A stretch of 64,000 nucleotides of DNA from JAGWBF01 sp963663025 (GTDB lineage: Bacteria > Chloroflexota > Dehalococcoidia > Lucifugimonadales > JAGWBF01): contig OY760073.1 in NCBI GenBank assembly GCA_963663025.1, positions 682,001-746,000 of the forward strand, read 5' to 3'. This document shows positions 1 through 9,380 of this stretch, piece by piece (the first letter of the stretch is position 1; each line of letters opens with the position of its first letter). The position numbers and the translations under genes are program-made. The notes beneath the pieces were generated by a model, which was not told the DNA's origin, did not search any database, and worked only from the letters and a program-made list of their open reading frames with translations.

Positions 1-3000
1 CTGATCGAAAGGCTGCCCGGTCCTGCCGTCATAGAGGGTGACCTTCCCGAAGATAGGAGGCGCCAATTGGTCTTCCTGGTTCAGCTTTATGGTCTCGCTA
101 CGCAGCTGGTCGGGAGTCATATCGTCGGGTTCGCTCCCCACCTGCTCCTTCAGCCAAATCTTCAGGCATGCAGACGCAGCTTCACCCGACTTTTTGTCGT
201 CGTACAGGATTTCAGCGTCGTACCCCCGCTCGGCCAGCCACTCGGTCACCCTTTCCATGTTGGTGTCGGGGCCGTCGCCGGAGGAGATAAGCTCTACGGC
301 GTCGGCCTGCTGGGCAAACCATGCCCGGGCGAGCCCGTCCTCGATGGACGCGTCCCTCGCCCCGTCAAACACCGGTGTAACCGCATTGAAGTTCAGGAGT
401 TTAGCCGCCCAGCCCAGGTGGGTCTCCAGCACTTGTCCCAGGTTCATCCTGGAGGGCACCCCCAGCGGGTTCAGGATAATGTCCACGGGGGTGCCGTTGG
501 GCAGGAAGGGCATATCCTCGGCCGGCAGGATGCGGGCGATTACACCCTTGTTGCCATGCCGACCGGCCATCTTGTCGCCAATGGAGATCTTACGGGTCTG
601 GGCGACCCACACCCGTACAGCCTCGTTTACGCCAGGAGGCAGCTCGTCCTTGTTGCGGCGATTCAAAACCTTGACTTCGATTACCTTGCCCCTCTCACCG
701 TGGGGGACCCTGAGGGATGTGTCCTTCACATCCCTGGACTTTTCGCCGAATATGGCCCTCAGCAGCTTCTCCTCGGCGGTAAGCTCCGTTTCTCCCTTGG
801 GGGTCACCTTGCCAACCAGGATGTCCCCGGGGCCGACCTCGGCGCCCAGGCGGATTATTCCCAGCTCATCCAGGTTGCGCAGGTTCTCTTCACCGACGTT
901 GGGGATGTCCCGGGTGATCTCCTCGGGCCCCAGCTTCGTCTCCCGGGCTTCCATCTCATACTTTTCGATGTGCACCGAGGTGAAGTAGTCATCTTTCACT
1001 AGGGTCTCGCTTATGATGACCGCATCTTCGTAGTTGTAGCCTTCCCAACTCATGAAGGCCACCAGGACGTTCTGCCCGAGGGCCAGGTTCCCCCGGTCCG
1101 TGGAGGAGCTATCCGCCAGGACATCGCCGACGGACACCACATCTCCTTTCTGAACCACGGACCGCTGGTCGAAGCAGGTGCCCTGGTTGGTCCTGGAAAA
1201 CCGGGTGAGCTTGTGGGTGTGCTTCTCCCCTTCGGAATCGGATATGACTATCTCGTTGGCCGCCACGGAGGTTACCACGCCTTGGACGTCAGCCTGGATC
1301 ACTTGGCCGCTGTCCCTGGCGACCCTGCTTTCGATTCCCGTGCCCACCAGGGGCGCCTGGGGTTTCAGCAAAGGCACCGACTGTCGCTGCATGTTGGACC
1401 CCATGAGGGCCCGGTTGGCATCGTCGTGCTCCAGGAAGGGGATGAGGGAGGCGGAAACGCTCATGATCTGCATGGGCGAAACGTCCATGTACTCCACCGC
1501 TTCGGGGGACTCTTCCGAGTAGCTTTCGCCGATACGTACCTCGACCCGGTCGTTGATGAACTGGTTCTTCTCATCCAGGGGCGAGTTGGCCTGAGCTATT
1601 ACGTACTTCTCTTCCCTGTCAGCCGACAGGTAGTAGATGTCTTCGGGTCTGACGGAAACGAAGGGTTTCACGGAGACCGGTCCGTCGCAGGACTTTGCTA
1701 TCCGGTTGGCTATCCTGGTTGTGGCAACCTGTCCGGCCTTGCCCACCACCTTGCCGTCGCTCCCCCTGACCTCATCGGCGAGGGTGTGCCCCAGAAGCTC
1801 CGGGTCCTTGGCATCGACTTCCCGGCGCACCAGGCGATAGGGAGATTCTATGAAGCCCAGGGGATTGATCCGGGCGTAGGTTGCCAGGGAGCTTAACAGG
1901 CCGATGTTGGGGCCTTCCGGGGTCTCGATAGGGCAGATGCGCCCGTAGTGGGAGAAGTGGACGTCTCGGACATCGAAGCCGGCCCGCTCCCGGGAGAGTC
2001 CGCCTGGCCCCAGGGCCGACAGCCTCCTCTTATGGGTAAGCTCAGCCAGGGGGTTGGTCTGGTCCATGAACTGGGAGAGCTGGGACCCGCCGAAGAACTC
2101 ACGGACGGCAGCTACCACCGGTCGGATGTTCACAAGCGCTTGAGGAGTGGCATGCTCGGGGTCTATGAGGGTCATGCGCTCCTTCACCATGCGCTCCATG
2201 CGCAGGAGGCCTACCCGCATCTGGTTCTGGATGAGCTCACCGACGGAGCGCACGCGACGGTTTCCAAGGTGGTCTATATCGTCGGTCGTTCCCTCGCCGT
2301 TGTTAACCTGGATGATGGTGCGAATGACGGCGATGATGTCGTCCTTGGACAGAATCCGGGAGGTGTTGTCGCTGCTCAGGCTCAGCCTGCTGTTCAGCTT
2401 GTAGCGTCCGACTTCCCCAAGATCGTACCTGCGGTGGTCGAAGAACAGGTCGTTGACCAGGGAGCGGGCGTTCTCCAGGCTGGGAGGCTCGCCCGGCCGC
2501 AGGCGCCGGTAGAACTCTATCTGGGATGCAGCGATGGTGCGGGCGATGGTGCGGTTGTACTCTTCGCCGGGGCGCAGTAGCTGCCACAGGTACTTCAGAT
2601 CGTCCTCACGTACCTGCAGTTCCTTTTCATCCTGGGGAGGGTCCCTCTCGAGGGTGGTCTTGATGTACCTGTGCACTTCGTGGGTGTCCACATCGTCGAA
2701 CAGGGCCAGGATCTCCTCGTCGGTTGCAATGCCGATGGCCCTCAGGAAGGTGCTGACCGAGACCTTACGCTTACGGTCCACTTTCACCGAGAGGATATCC
2801 TTCGAGCTGGTCTCGAACTCAAGCCATGCGCCCCTGGAGGGGATCACCTTGGCGGAGCAGTACTCTCTGTCGTTGGCGATGTCCTTATCCAGGACGAAAT
2901 AGGCCCCCGGGGAGCGCACCAACTGGCTAACCACGACCCTTTCGGCGCCGTTGATGATAAAGGTGCCGTTCTCGGTCATCATCGGCAGGTCGCCTATGAA

Positions 3001-3342
3001 CACTTCCTGGTCCTTAATCTCACCCGTCTCTTCCATGAGAAGCTGGGTCTGGACGTACAGGGGGGCCACGTAGTTAATCTCCCGTTCCCTGCACTCCTCC
3101 GGGTTTGCCTTGGCGTCCTTGAAGTAGTGGTTGAGGAACGAGAGCTTGTACTTGTTGCCCGTGTAGTCCTGGATGGGCGTTACTTCCTGGTAAACCTCTC
3201 GGATACCCTCGGACATGAACCATTTGAAGGACTGTATCTGGTTCTGGATCAGGTTGGGTATATCCAGGGCGGGGTTGATCTTCGAATAGGACTTGAACCG
3301 GGGCTCGGAACCATGGTTAGCCTGAGACAGCGACAAAGCCAT
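1..3342 (-). CDS. rpoB: DNA-directed RNA polymerase subunit beta (3' end cut by window edge)
   Basis: This is the beta subunit of RNA polymerase, which with beta-prime forms the catalytic core. The reading frame stays open for 1114 codons and runs off the left edge. The last visible residues are PPIFGKVTLYDGRTGQPFDQ, the conserved region just before the C-terminal beta/beta-prime clamp contacts, so roughly the last 120-160 residues are missing. The N-terminus begins MALSLSQANHGS. Around residues 415-445 lies the rifampicin pocket, including SQFMDQTNPL, LTHKRRLSALGPGG and RERAG; the usual sensitive-type Ser, His and Ser residues are all present. The ATG is chosen because GGAGGAG sits about 10 bases upstream. 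rpoC is expected beyond the left edge. Assignment is secure. Confidence 0.97.
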   Translation of the reverse strand, partial: MALSLSQANHGSEPRFKSYSKINPALDIPNLIQNQIQSFKWFMSEGIREVYQEVTPIQDYTGNKYKLSFLNHYFKDAKANPEECREREINYVAPLYVQTQLLMEETGEIKDQEVFIGDLPMMTENGTFIINGAERVVVSQLVRSPGAYFVLDKDIANDREYCSAKVIPSRGAWLEFETSSKDILSVKVDRKRKVSVSTFLRAIGIATDEEILALFDDVDTHEVHRYIKTTLERDPPQDEKELQVREDDLKYLWQLLRPGEEYNRTIARTIAASQIEFYRRLRPGEPPSLENARSLVNDLFFDHRRYDLGEVGRYKLNSRLSLSSDNTSRILSKDDIIAVIRTIIQVNNGEGTTDDIDHLGNRRVRSVGELIQNQMRVGLLRMERMVKERMTLIDPEHATPQALVNIRPVVAAVREFFGGSQLSQFMDQTNPLAELTHKRRLSALGPGGLSRERAGFDVRDVHFSHYGRICPIETPEGPNIGLLSSLATYARINPLGFIESPYRLVRREVDAKDPELLGHTLADEVRGSDGKVVGKAGQVATTRIANRIAKSCDGPVSVKPFVSVRPEDIYYLSADREEKYVIAQANSPLDEKNQFINDRVEVRIGESYSEESPEAVEYMDVSPMQIMSVSASLIPFLEHDDANRALMGSNMQRQSVPLLKPQAPLVGTGIESRVARDSGQVIQADVQGVVTSVAANEIVISDSEGEKHTHKLTRFSRTNQGTCFDQRSVVQKGDVVSVGDVLADSSSTDRGNLALGQNVLVAFMSWEGYNYEDAVIISETLVKDDYFTSVHIEKYEMEARETKLGPEEITRDIPNVGEENLRNLDELGIIRLGAEVGPGDILVGKVTPKGETELTAEEKLLRAIFGEKSRDVKDTSLRVPHGERGKVIEVKVLNRRNKDELPPGVNEAVRVWVAQTRKISIGDKMAGRHGNKGVIARILPAEDMPFLPNGTPVDIILNPLGVPSRMNLGQVLETHLGWAAKLLNFNAVTPVFDGARDASIEDGLARAWFAQQADAVELISSGDGPDTNMERVTEWLAERGYDAEILYDDKKSGEAASACLKIWLKEQVGSEPDDMTPDQLRSETIKLNQEDQLAPPIFGKVTLYDGRTGQPFDQ

Positions 3343-3707
3343 CCTGCCACTCTCCTCCACAAACGGGAAATCTAGCCGACGTGATAGGTAAACTGAGGAA
3401 AAAGAGGTCTGACCGGGGTACTGGGGTTGGAATAGAAGGCGCAATAACGCATATTGCAACCGTTGATTATATCTTAGTCCGGCCCGTTGTCAAGAGCTAG
3501 GGAAGATGAGATTGCACCAAAACCGGAGAAGGCCAATGTTCTGTCAGCGCCATGCCCCTGAAAGCGTTACTGGAAATAGTCGAGACTTGACGCATTCGAG
3601 TAGTCTCGTTGACGGGGATGGTGTCGAATGACAGAATTGTGCCGTCACAGATACGGCGCACACATTGGTGCTCGTTGCGCTGAGCAATCCCTGGCAGGAG
3701 GAATGCC
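3343..3707. other. Divergent intergenic region between rpoB and the FAH-family gene
   Basis: The rpoB-proximal third holds the rpoB leader and promoter. In the rest I see no convincing gene. A minus-strand reading frame here lacks a ribosome site and family resemblance. The rightward gene has a clear GGAGGA ribosome site, but I could not identify its promoter with confidence. Confidence 0.5.
3466..3493 (-). promoter_or_regulatory. Near-consensus housekeeping sigma promoter of rpoB
   Basis: Read on the minus strand there is a perfect TTGACA (3488-3493), a 16-bp spacer and a perfect TATAAT (3466-3471). The start site would lie near 3459, giving rpoB a leader of about 117 bases. A promoter this close to consensus fits a highly expressed core gene. 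The only deviation is a spacer one base shorter than optimum. Confidence 0.8.
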
Positions 3708-4487
3708 ATGAGGTGGTGTCGATTTCAAGCTGGTGGGCAGATAGCCTACGGCATCTTGGAAGACGATCGGATTACGGAGGTTGAGGGAAGTCCCTTCGAC
3801 AGCTACTCGGTTACACAGAACAAGCATGATCTGAACACTGTGAGGCTGCTGGTCCCCGTTATCCCACCTACCTTTTACGCCGCCGGCATAAACTACCCGG
3901 AGCACGTGACCTGGGCGGCCCGGATGCGGGGCGAAGAGCCTGTCCTGCCCAAGAAGGCTGACATAGGTTACCGGGCTTCCAACGCCCTCATCGCCAACGG
4001 CGAGAACATCATCAAGCCCAAGGACTCCACTACGGAGTTCCAGTACGAGGGTGAACTGGTTGCTGTCATTGGTCGCACGGCAAAAAACCTCTCCAGGGAT
4101 GAGGCCCTGAGCTGCGTCCTGGGCTACACCATAGGCAACGATGTGAGCGAAAGGACCTGGCAGAGGGGCGATCGGACCTTCTGGCGGGCCAAGAACACCG
4201 ACACCTTCAAGCCCATGGGCCCCTGGATAGAGACGGACGTGGACCCAACCAACCTGGAGACCACCATACGCTTGAGCGGCAGGGTCGTCTCGCAATTCAA
4301 CACTGGGACGATGATCTTCGACACCGCCACGTACATAAGCGAGATGAGCAGGTATCTCACCCTGTATCCAGGGGATGTGGTGTGGATGGGCACTGACGGC
4401 GCAACCGAGAATATGGTGCCCGGAGATGTGTGCGAGATCGAGATAGAGGGAATCGGCACCCTGTCCAATCCCGTGGTGGCCGAATAA
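3708..4487 (+). CDS. Fumarylacetoacetate hydrolase (FAH) family protein
   Basis: This enzyme belongs to the FAH superfamily, which hydrolyses, decarboxylates or isomerises beta-diketo or 2-keto acids from aromatic and related catabolism using Mg2+ or Mn2+. The FAH fold covers residues 50-258, with metal ligands Glu-114 and Glu-116 in YEGELVAVIG and Asp-145 in GYTIGNDVSERTWQ. The conserved substrate-side stretch KNTDTFKPMGPW follows. At 259 residues it is the single-domain type, as in 2-hydroxyhepta-2,4-diene-1,7-dioate isomerase or acylpyruvase. The start is supported by GGAGGA 5 bases upstream. It is monocistronic and converges on the CMD gene. The exact substrate cannot be read from sequence. 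Confidence 0.88.
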   Translation: MRWCRFQAGGQIAYGILEDDRITEVEGSPFDSYSVTQNKHDLNTVRLLVPVIPPTFYAAGINYPEHVTWAARMRGEEPVLPKKADIGYRASNALIANGENIIKPKDSTTEFQYEGELVAVIGRTAKNLSRDEALSCVLGYTIGNDVSERTWQRGDRTFWRAKNTDTFKPMGPWIETDVDPTNLETTIRLSGRVVSQFNTGTMIFDTATYISEMSRYLTLYPGDVVWMGTDGATENMVPGDVCEIEIEGIGTLSNPVVAE

Positions 4488-4523
4488 TAGCCGAACTCGC
4501 CGGGAACATTCCTCCCTCCCTGC

Positions 4524-4898
4524 CTAGTCTGCGCTGATGCCCGCCTCGGCCGCCCACGCCTTCAGGCCTTCCCGGTAAGCCAACATTCCCATAGGCATCA
4601 CTACTGCCTGGAGGGCCTCCAGCACTTCTTGCAGCGTGGCGCCGTTCTCTACCGCCACCTTGATGTGGGCGCGTATTTGCTCCACGTCGGCCCTTAAGGC
4701 CGTCTCCACCGCCACTTGGAGCAGCTCCTTGGTCTTTCTGTCCAGGGTCCGCTGTCCCGTGTAGGTGGCTTGCACAAAGGGGTCGTACGCCTTCACCCAC
4801 GCTAGGTCTGCTTCGACCATTATCCTGTGCAGGTCCAGCACGTAACCCCGGTCCCGCTCTATCTGCTCGATGTAAGCCCTCTTCTCTTCCGTAGTCAT
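4524..4898 (-). CDS. Carboxymuconolactone decarboxylase (CMD) family protein
   Basis: This 124-residue all-helical protein matches the CMD/AhpD-like family. The core is TLDRKTKELLQVAVETAL, then RADVEQIRAHIKVAVENGAT and the LQEVLEALQAV helix. The CxxC pair of peroxidase-type AhpD is absent, so a thiol peroxidase role is unlikely. A Glu and a His remain at the helix where family members bind metal or substrate. The start ATG has AGGAGG at ideal spacing. It converges on the FAH gene, leaving only about 36 bases between stops. A role in ring-cleavage or lactone catabolism is plausible but unproven. Confidence 0.85.
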   Translation of the reverse strand: MTTEEKRAYIEQIERDRGYVLDLHRIMVEADLAWVKAYDPFVQATYTGQRTLDRKTKELLQVAVETALRADVEQIRAHIKVAVENGATLQEVLEALQAVVMPMGMLAYREGLKAWAAEAGISAD

Positions 4899-5109
4899 TC
4901 GAACCCTCCTGTCCGACTATCTTCTATTGACCCATCCGTCCCGTTTCAATAGACTCCGACACAAAGTGCCTTTTCCGGCCTGATTATACTTCGCGCTCCA
5001 ACAGAACATGGCTGCAAATAGACAGGCCGCCGAGGGATTTAACACGTAGAAATTGGCGCTGAGCCGCTTTCAACGCTGGTCTTGAGTCGTCTCCACACTG
5101 GGAGGAGAT

Positions 5110-5886
5110 ATGCAAGTAAGGGTCCTCGGAGCCCACAACCTGGAGAGCCGGCAGACCAAGCATACCTGCTTTCTGATAGATGGCGTCATGGCGATAGATG
5201 CGGGGAGCTTGGCCAGTACGCTGAGCGCCGATGAGCAGGCTGGGATTGGAGCGGTGCTCCTCACCCACCGGCACTTCGACCATGTGAGGGACCTGCCTAC
5301 CATTGCCCTCGCTACCATGGAGTCCAGCGGCCCTATATCAGTCTATGGCCTTCCCGAAACCATCGACGAGGTGGCGCCACGGCTCGTCGATGGCGTGCTG
5401 TACCCCGATTTCACAAAGCGCATGACCCAGGATGGCCCCAAAGTGCGCTTCAGCACCGTCGAGGATAGCCAGGACTTCCGACATGGACCATACCAGTTGC
5501 GTGCCCATAGCGTCCCGCATTCGGCCCCCTGTATCGGCTACGTAGTATCCGGGCCGGATGGGCGGTCCTTTGCTTACACGGGAGACTGTGGGGGAGGGTT
5601 GCGGCCCTTCTTTCAAGACCCCTGGGGTCCCTCAACGCTGTTCGTGGAAGTCACCTATGGGGACGGGATGGTGGAGCAGGCCCGCACTACAAGCCATCTT
5701 ACCCCCGGACTTCTGGCGGCGGAGCTGGAGGAGGGGATCGAGAGCGGGGCTGCAATGCCGCACATCATGGTCGTTCACCGGGACGCCAGGCACGAGAGTG
5801 ACATCGAGAAGGAGCTGGAAGCTGTGTCTTCCAAACTGGAAGTGCGGATCACCCTCGCCGTCGAGGATTTGGTCGTCGAGGTTTAG
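5110..5886 (+). CDS. MBL-fold metallohydrolase (class II cAMP phosphodiesterase / RNase Z-like)
   Basis: This 258-residue protein has a metallo-beta-lactamase fold with the dinuclear metal motif THRHFDH (His-53, His-55, Asp-57, His-58). Further ligands are likely in HSVPHSAPCIGYV, in the Asp of AYTGDCGGG, and near the C-terminus in MVVHRD. The N-terminal MQVRVLGAHN and the overall order resemble class II cyclic-nucleotide phosphodiesterases and RNase Z-type hydrolases. Secretion signals are absent, so it should be cytoplasmic. GGAGGAG lies directly upstream of the ATG. It precedes the deacetylase-family gene by about 57 bases and may share its transcript. The substrate is unknown. Confidence 0.82.
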   Translation: MQVRVLGAHNLESRQTKHTCFLIDGVMAIDAGSLASTLSADEQAGIGAVLLTHRHFDHVRDLPTIALATMESSGPISVYGLPETIDEVAPRLVDGVLYPDFTKRMTQDGPKVRFSTVEDSQDFRHGPYQLRAHSVPHSAPCIGYVVSGPDGRSFAYTGDCGGGLRPFFQDPWGPSTLFVEVTYGDGMVEQARTTSHLTPGLLAAELEEGIESGAAMPHIMVVHRDARHESDIEKELEAVSSKLEVRITLAVEDLVVEV

Positions 5887-5943
5887 CTGCCGTAGTGTCG
5901 AGGCCTGGAAGGGGCTCTCCATCTGCGGTGTAGGAAGGTGGCG

Positions 5944-7077
5944 ATGAGCAGGCGCGCTGCTTTTGTCTATGACCCGGAGATGTCGAGGCATGTTCTGCGA
6001 CCCGACCATCCCATGAGGCCGGTGCGTCTCCAGCAGACCTACGAGCTGCTGGAAGCTTATGGCGCCTTCGAAGGGGATTCTTCGCAATTTCTCCCTCCAA
6101 GACCTGCTACCGAGGAAGAGATCGGGTCTTTTCATCACGGGGAGTATATCCAGGCGGTGAAGGGCTTCAGCCAGGGGGAGGGGCTGGAGAGGGCTTACCG
6201 GTTCAACTTCAGCAGCATGGGGGACAATCCGGTCTACCAGGGAATGTATGAGGCGGCCGCTCTAAGCACCGGCGCTTCGCTGCTGGCAGCCGAGCTTGTC
6301 GAGTCGGGGGAGGTCGATGTGGCCTTCAACATCTCAGGGGGGCTGCACCATGCCGCCGCCGGCAACCCTTCGGGTTTCTGTGTGTTCAACGACCCTGTAG
6401 TGGCCATCCAGTACCTTGTGAACAAGGGGCTACGGGTAGTGTATGTGGATATCGATGCCCACCATGGGGATGGAGTCCAGGCCGGATTCTACGATACGGA
6501 TAAAGTGCTTACTATTTCGCTGCATGAGTCGGGAATGTTCCTGTTCCCAGGGACCGGCGGGGTGGAGGAGATGGGGGTAGGATCGGGTGAGGGGTATTCC
6601 ATAAACCTTCCCTTTTATCCCGGCACCGAAGACCAGACCTACCTACGGGCATTCCGGGAGGTGGTGCCACCGCTGGTTGAGGCTTTCAAGCCCGATGTGA
6701 TTGCCACTCAGCTTGGTATCGACACCTACCACACCGACCCGTTGACCCACCTAATGCTCTCTTCCGTGGGTTTCGAGCAGGCGGTCTCGGACTTTGCTGC
6801 GATGGGCATCCCTTGGCTGGCCTTTGGAGGCGGCGGATATGACCTTGGGGCTGTAGCCCGGTGTTGGACCCTGGCCTACGGGGTGATGGTGGAAAGGGAG
6901 TGGCCCGACGACCTTCCCGGAAGCTATGTTGGGAAGTACGGGGGCCGGCGTCTCAGGGATGACTCCGGGTCTGTAGCGGCCATCCCCGACCACATCCGTT
7001 TGCAGGCTGAATCCTTTGCGGACAACAGCGTGCGGATGCTGAGAGAGCAGGTCTTTCCAATCCACGGCATAAAGTAA
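5944..7077 (+). CDS. Histone deacetylase superfamily amidohydrolase (AcuC/acetylpolyamine-type)
   Basis: This is a zinc-dependent deacetylase of the HDAC/AcuC/acetylpolyamine amidohydrolase superfamily, about 377 residues and full length. Visible motifs are GGLHHA with the catalytic His pair, YVDIDAHHGDGVQ with zinc-binding Asp and His, an Asp in LGIDTYHTDPL, and FGGGGYDL with the transition-state Tyr. Bacterial members deacetylate acetyl-CoA synthetase, acetylpolyamines or small amides; which applies here is not visible. I place the start at the ATG because GGAAGG sits 5 bases upstream. An in-frame GTG two codons earlier is possible but badly spaced. It lies just downstream of the MBL-fold gene on the same strand. 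Confidence 0.9.
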   Translation: MSRRAAFVYDPEMSRHVLRPDHPMRPVRLQQTYELLEAYGAFEGDSSQFLPPRPATEEEIGSFHHGEYIQAVKGFSQGEGLERAYRFNFSSMGDNPVYQGMYEAAALSTGASLLAAELVESGEVDVAFNISGGLHHAAAGNPSGFCVFNDPVVAIQYLVNKGLRVVYVDIDAHHGDGVQAGFYDTDKVLTISLHESGMFLFPGTGGVEEMGVGSGEGYSINLPFYPGTEDQTYLRAFREVVPPLVEAFKPDVIATQLGIDTYHTDPLTHLMLSSVGFEQAVSDFAAMGIPWLAFGGGGYDLGAVARCWTLAYGVMVEREWPDDLPGSYVGKYGGRRLRDDSGSVAAIPDHIRLQAESFADNSVRMLREQVFPIHGIK

Positions 7078-7083
7078 AGGTGG

Positions 7084-7105
7084 CTGGACGCATTCAATCG
7101 TCCAG
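7084..7105. terminator. Stem-loop between convergent genes
   Basis: A perfect 7-bp stem CTGGACG/CGTCCAG with an 8-base loop lies just beyond the deacetylase stop and before the end of the leftward small gene. Read leftward it is followed by a T-containing stretch without a strong U run. It may be a weak bidirectional terminator. Confidence 0.4.
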
Positions 7106-7141
7106 ACACCCTTGTAGTTACGTTGCTGTATCTCCGAACGG

Positions 7142-7414
7142 TTAGTCGGTGGTGTGCTCCATCTCCATTATGGACTTTGCCATCTCCTCTACTCCGTGCT
7201 CCACGCAGCTTCGGAAGGCCGCATAGGAGGACTTGTAGATGGCTTGCAGTATCCACTCTTCCCGCGCCGGGTCATCCTCGTAGGAGTACTTCACGTTCTG
7301 GAGCCTCTTCAGCAGATCCAGGTAGTGTATCTGGAGCTTGGTTGGCGCGGCGGTAGCTTGGCTGCCCTTGGGCACGTTGCTGAATTCCGGTTCTTCCGTA
7401 TTCTCAGTATTCAT
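7142..7414 (-). CDS. Small acidic protein of unknown function downstream of dnaK
   Basis: This 90-residue acidic protein begins MNTENTEEPEF and ends IMEMEHTTD. I do not recognise the family. It is predicted helical, with no membrane segment, signal peptide or cysteine pair. The segment KLQIHYLDLLKRLQNVKYSY followed by an acidic helix looks like a protein-interaction domain. The start was moved 13 codons inside the longest frame because GGAGAAGG lies just upstream of this ATG. It is about 77 bases downstream of dnaK on the same strand, so it may be the last gene of the heat-shock operon. Confidence 0.6.
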   Translation of the reverse strand: MNTENTEEPEFSNVPKGSQATAAPTKLQIHYLDLLKRLQNVKYSYEDDPAREEWILQAIYKSSYAAFRSCVEHGVEEMAKSIMEMEHTTD

Positions 7415-7490
7415 CACCTTCTCCCCACAGGATGCTACACCAAAACTTGACAATAATCTAGGGGACTGGGTCCCTTGTCTGGGCGTCTAT

Positions 7491-9380
7491 TTAGACTTCC
7501 CGGTACTCACCTTCGACGGTCCCCTCGCCGTCCCCTCCTTCGGGTGAATCGGGCATGTCCCCCGGTGCTCCAGGCTGGGTGTAGACCGACTGCCCCAGCT
7601 TCTGAAGGGATGCGTTCAACTCGTTGGATGCCGCCTGTATCTGGGCGATGTCGGCGGACTGGAGGGCTGTGCGGACCGCCTGCACCTTCTCCTCCACCTC
7701 CTGCTTCAGGTCGGCCGGGACTTTATCTGCATGCTCCTCCAGAAGCTTCTCCGCCGAGTAGGCCAGGGACTCGGCCTGGTTGCGGGTATCGGCCTCGGAG
7801 CGGCGCCTCTGGTCCTCTTCCGCGAATCGCTGGGCCTGCTCCACCATCTCCTCCACCTCTTCGTTAGACAGGCCTGAGCTGGAGTGGATGACTATCTTCT
7901 GCTCCTTGCCGGTGCCCTTGTCCTTGGCGGACACGCTCAAGATGCCGTTGGCATCGATGTCGAAGGTGACCTCGATCTGGGGAATGCCTCGCGGAGCCGG
8001 GAGGATGCCGTCGAGGATGAATTTGCCGATGGACTTGTTGTCGGTAGACATTCCGCGCTCGCCCTGCAGCACGTGGATCTCCACGCTGGTCTGGCCATCG
8101 GCGGCGGTGGTGAACGTCTCGCTCTTGGAGGTGGGTATGGTGGTGTTCCTGGGAATCAGGGGCGTAGAGACGTTGCCCAGGGTTTCCAGTCCCAGGGTAA
8201 GGGGGGTGACGTCCAGGAGCAGAATGTCCCGCACATCTCCCACCAGTACGCCGCCCTGAATGGCCGCCCCCAGGGCAACGGCCTCATCAGGATTGACGGA
8301 CTTGTTTGGTTCCTTGCCGAAGATATCCTTGACCTTTTGCTGGACAGCGGGCATGCGGGTCATGCCTCCGACGAGAATGACCTCGTTGACCTGCTGTGCC
8401 GTGATCCCGGCATCTTCAATGGCCTGCTTGCACGGGGCAACGGCCCGGTCCAGGAGGGCGGTCACAAGCTGCTCCAGCTTGGACCTGGAAAGGGTCATCA
8501 CAAGGTGCTTGGGCCCGCTGGAGTCGGCGGTGATGAAGGGCAGGTTGATCTCGGTCTCGACCACCGTCGACAGCTCTATCTTGGCCTTTTCGGCAGCATC
8601 CCGCAGGCGCTGAAGGGCCATCCTGTCGTTGGCTAGGTCAATCCCGGAGTCCTGTTTGAACTCGCCGACCAGCCAGTCGATTATGCGGTTGTCGAAGTCA
8701 TCTCCCCCGAGAAAGGTGTCTCCGTTGGTGGACTTGACCTCGAACACACCCTCGCCCATCTGAAGCAGGGAGATGTCGAAGGTACCGCCGCCCAGGTCGA
8801 AGACAGCCAGGATGCTGTCGGTTTGCTCTTTGTCCATCCCGTAGGCCAGGGAAGAGGCGGTCGGCTCGTTGATGATCCGCAATACCTCCAGGCCGGCTAT
8901 CTGGCCAGCGTCCTTGGTTGCCTGGCGTTGGGCATCGTTGAAGTAGGCGGGAACGGTGATCACAGCTTGGCTGACCTTCTCGCCCAGCTTGGCTTCGGCA
9001 TCCTGCTTGATCTTCTGCAGTACGAGCGCTGATATCTGGGGAGGCGCATAGGTCTTGTCGCCCATCTGCACATGGGCATCCCCGTTGGGCGCCTTGACGA
9101 TCTTGTAAGGAAGCACACCCACTGCCCGTTGCACTTCGGGGTCGTCGAACTTGCGTCCCATAAGTCGCTTGACCGAGAAGATGGTGTTCTCGGGGTTGGT
9201 GACCGACTGGCGTTTAGCCATTTGACCGACGTAGGTCTCTCCGGACTTGGGGTTGGCTGCCACCACCGAAGCCGTGAGCCTTCCCCCCTCGGCGTTCTCC
9301 AAGACCATGGGTTCATTGGCTTCGATAACCGCCGTCACCGAGTTTGTGGTACCCAGGTCTATGCCGATCACTTTAGGCAT
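7491..9380 (-). CDS. dnaK: Molecular chaperone DnaK (Hsp70)
   Basis: DnaK is the ATP-dependent Hsp70 chaperone working with GrpE and a J-protein. The 629-residue protein is full length. The nucleotide-binding domain (about 1-380) shows GIDLGTTNS, DLGGGTFDISLL and VILVGGMTRMPAV. The linker DILLLDVTPLTLG is intact. The substrate-binding domain and helical lid follow, ending in an acidic, Gly-rich tail. The start MPKVIGIDLG is chosen over a longer frame because GGAGATTGAAG precedes it. The ATG overlaps the grpE stop by 8 bases, so the two genes are probably translationally coupled. No dnaJ lies in this cluster. Expression should follow the HspR-controlled promoter upstream of hspR. Confidence 0.97.
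   Translation of the reverse strand: MPKVIGIDLGTTNSVTAVIEANEPMVLENAEGGRLTASVVAANPKSGETYVGQMAKRQSVTNPENTIFSVKRLMGRKFDDPEVQRAVGVLPYKIVKAPNGDAHVQMGDKTYAPPQISALVLQKIKQDAEAKLGEKVSQAVITVPAYFNDAQRQATKDAGQIAGLEVLRIINEPTASSLAYGMDKEQTDSILAVFDLGGGTFDISLLQMGEGVFEVKSTNGDTFLGGDDFDNRIIDWLVGEFKQDSGIDLANDRMALQRLRDAAEKAKIELSTVVETEINLPFITADSSGPKHLVMTLSRSKLEQLVTALLDRAVAPCKQAIEDAGITAQQVNEVILVGGMTRMPAVQQKVKDIFGKEPNKSVNPDEAVALGAAIQGGVLVGDVRDILLLDVTPLTLGLETLGNVSTPLIPRNTTIPTSKSETFTTAADGQTSVEIHVLQGERGMSTDNKSIGKFILDGILPAPRGIPQIEVTFDIDANGILSVSAKDKGTGKEQKIVIHSSSGLSNEEVEEMVEQAQRFAEEDQRRRSEADTRNQAESLAYSAEKLLEEHADKVPADLKQEVEEKVQAVRTALQSADIAQIQAASNELNASLQKLGQSVYTQPGAPGDMPDSPEGGDGEGTVEGEYREV

Noticed and set aside
38..1002. 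Two long plus-strand frames opposite rpoB
   Set aside because: Both are antisense shadows of the conserved rpoB coding strand, with no ribosome site or family resemblance.
1213..1896. A 227-codon plus-strand frame in the rpoB region
   Set aside because: The opposite strand encodes continuous RpoB; this frame has no start signals.
1..3342. rpoB as a truncated pseudogene
   Set aside because: The frame is open to the edge of the window, so the missing C-terminus is due to the window boundary.
3497..3709. A 70-codon minus-strand frame upstream of rpoB
   Set aside because: No ribosome site, no recognisable product, and it covers the region upstream of the rpoB promoter.
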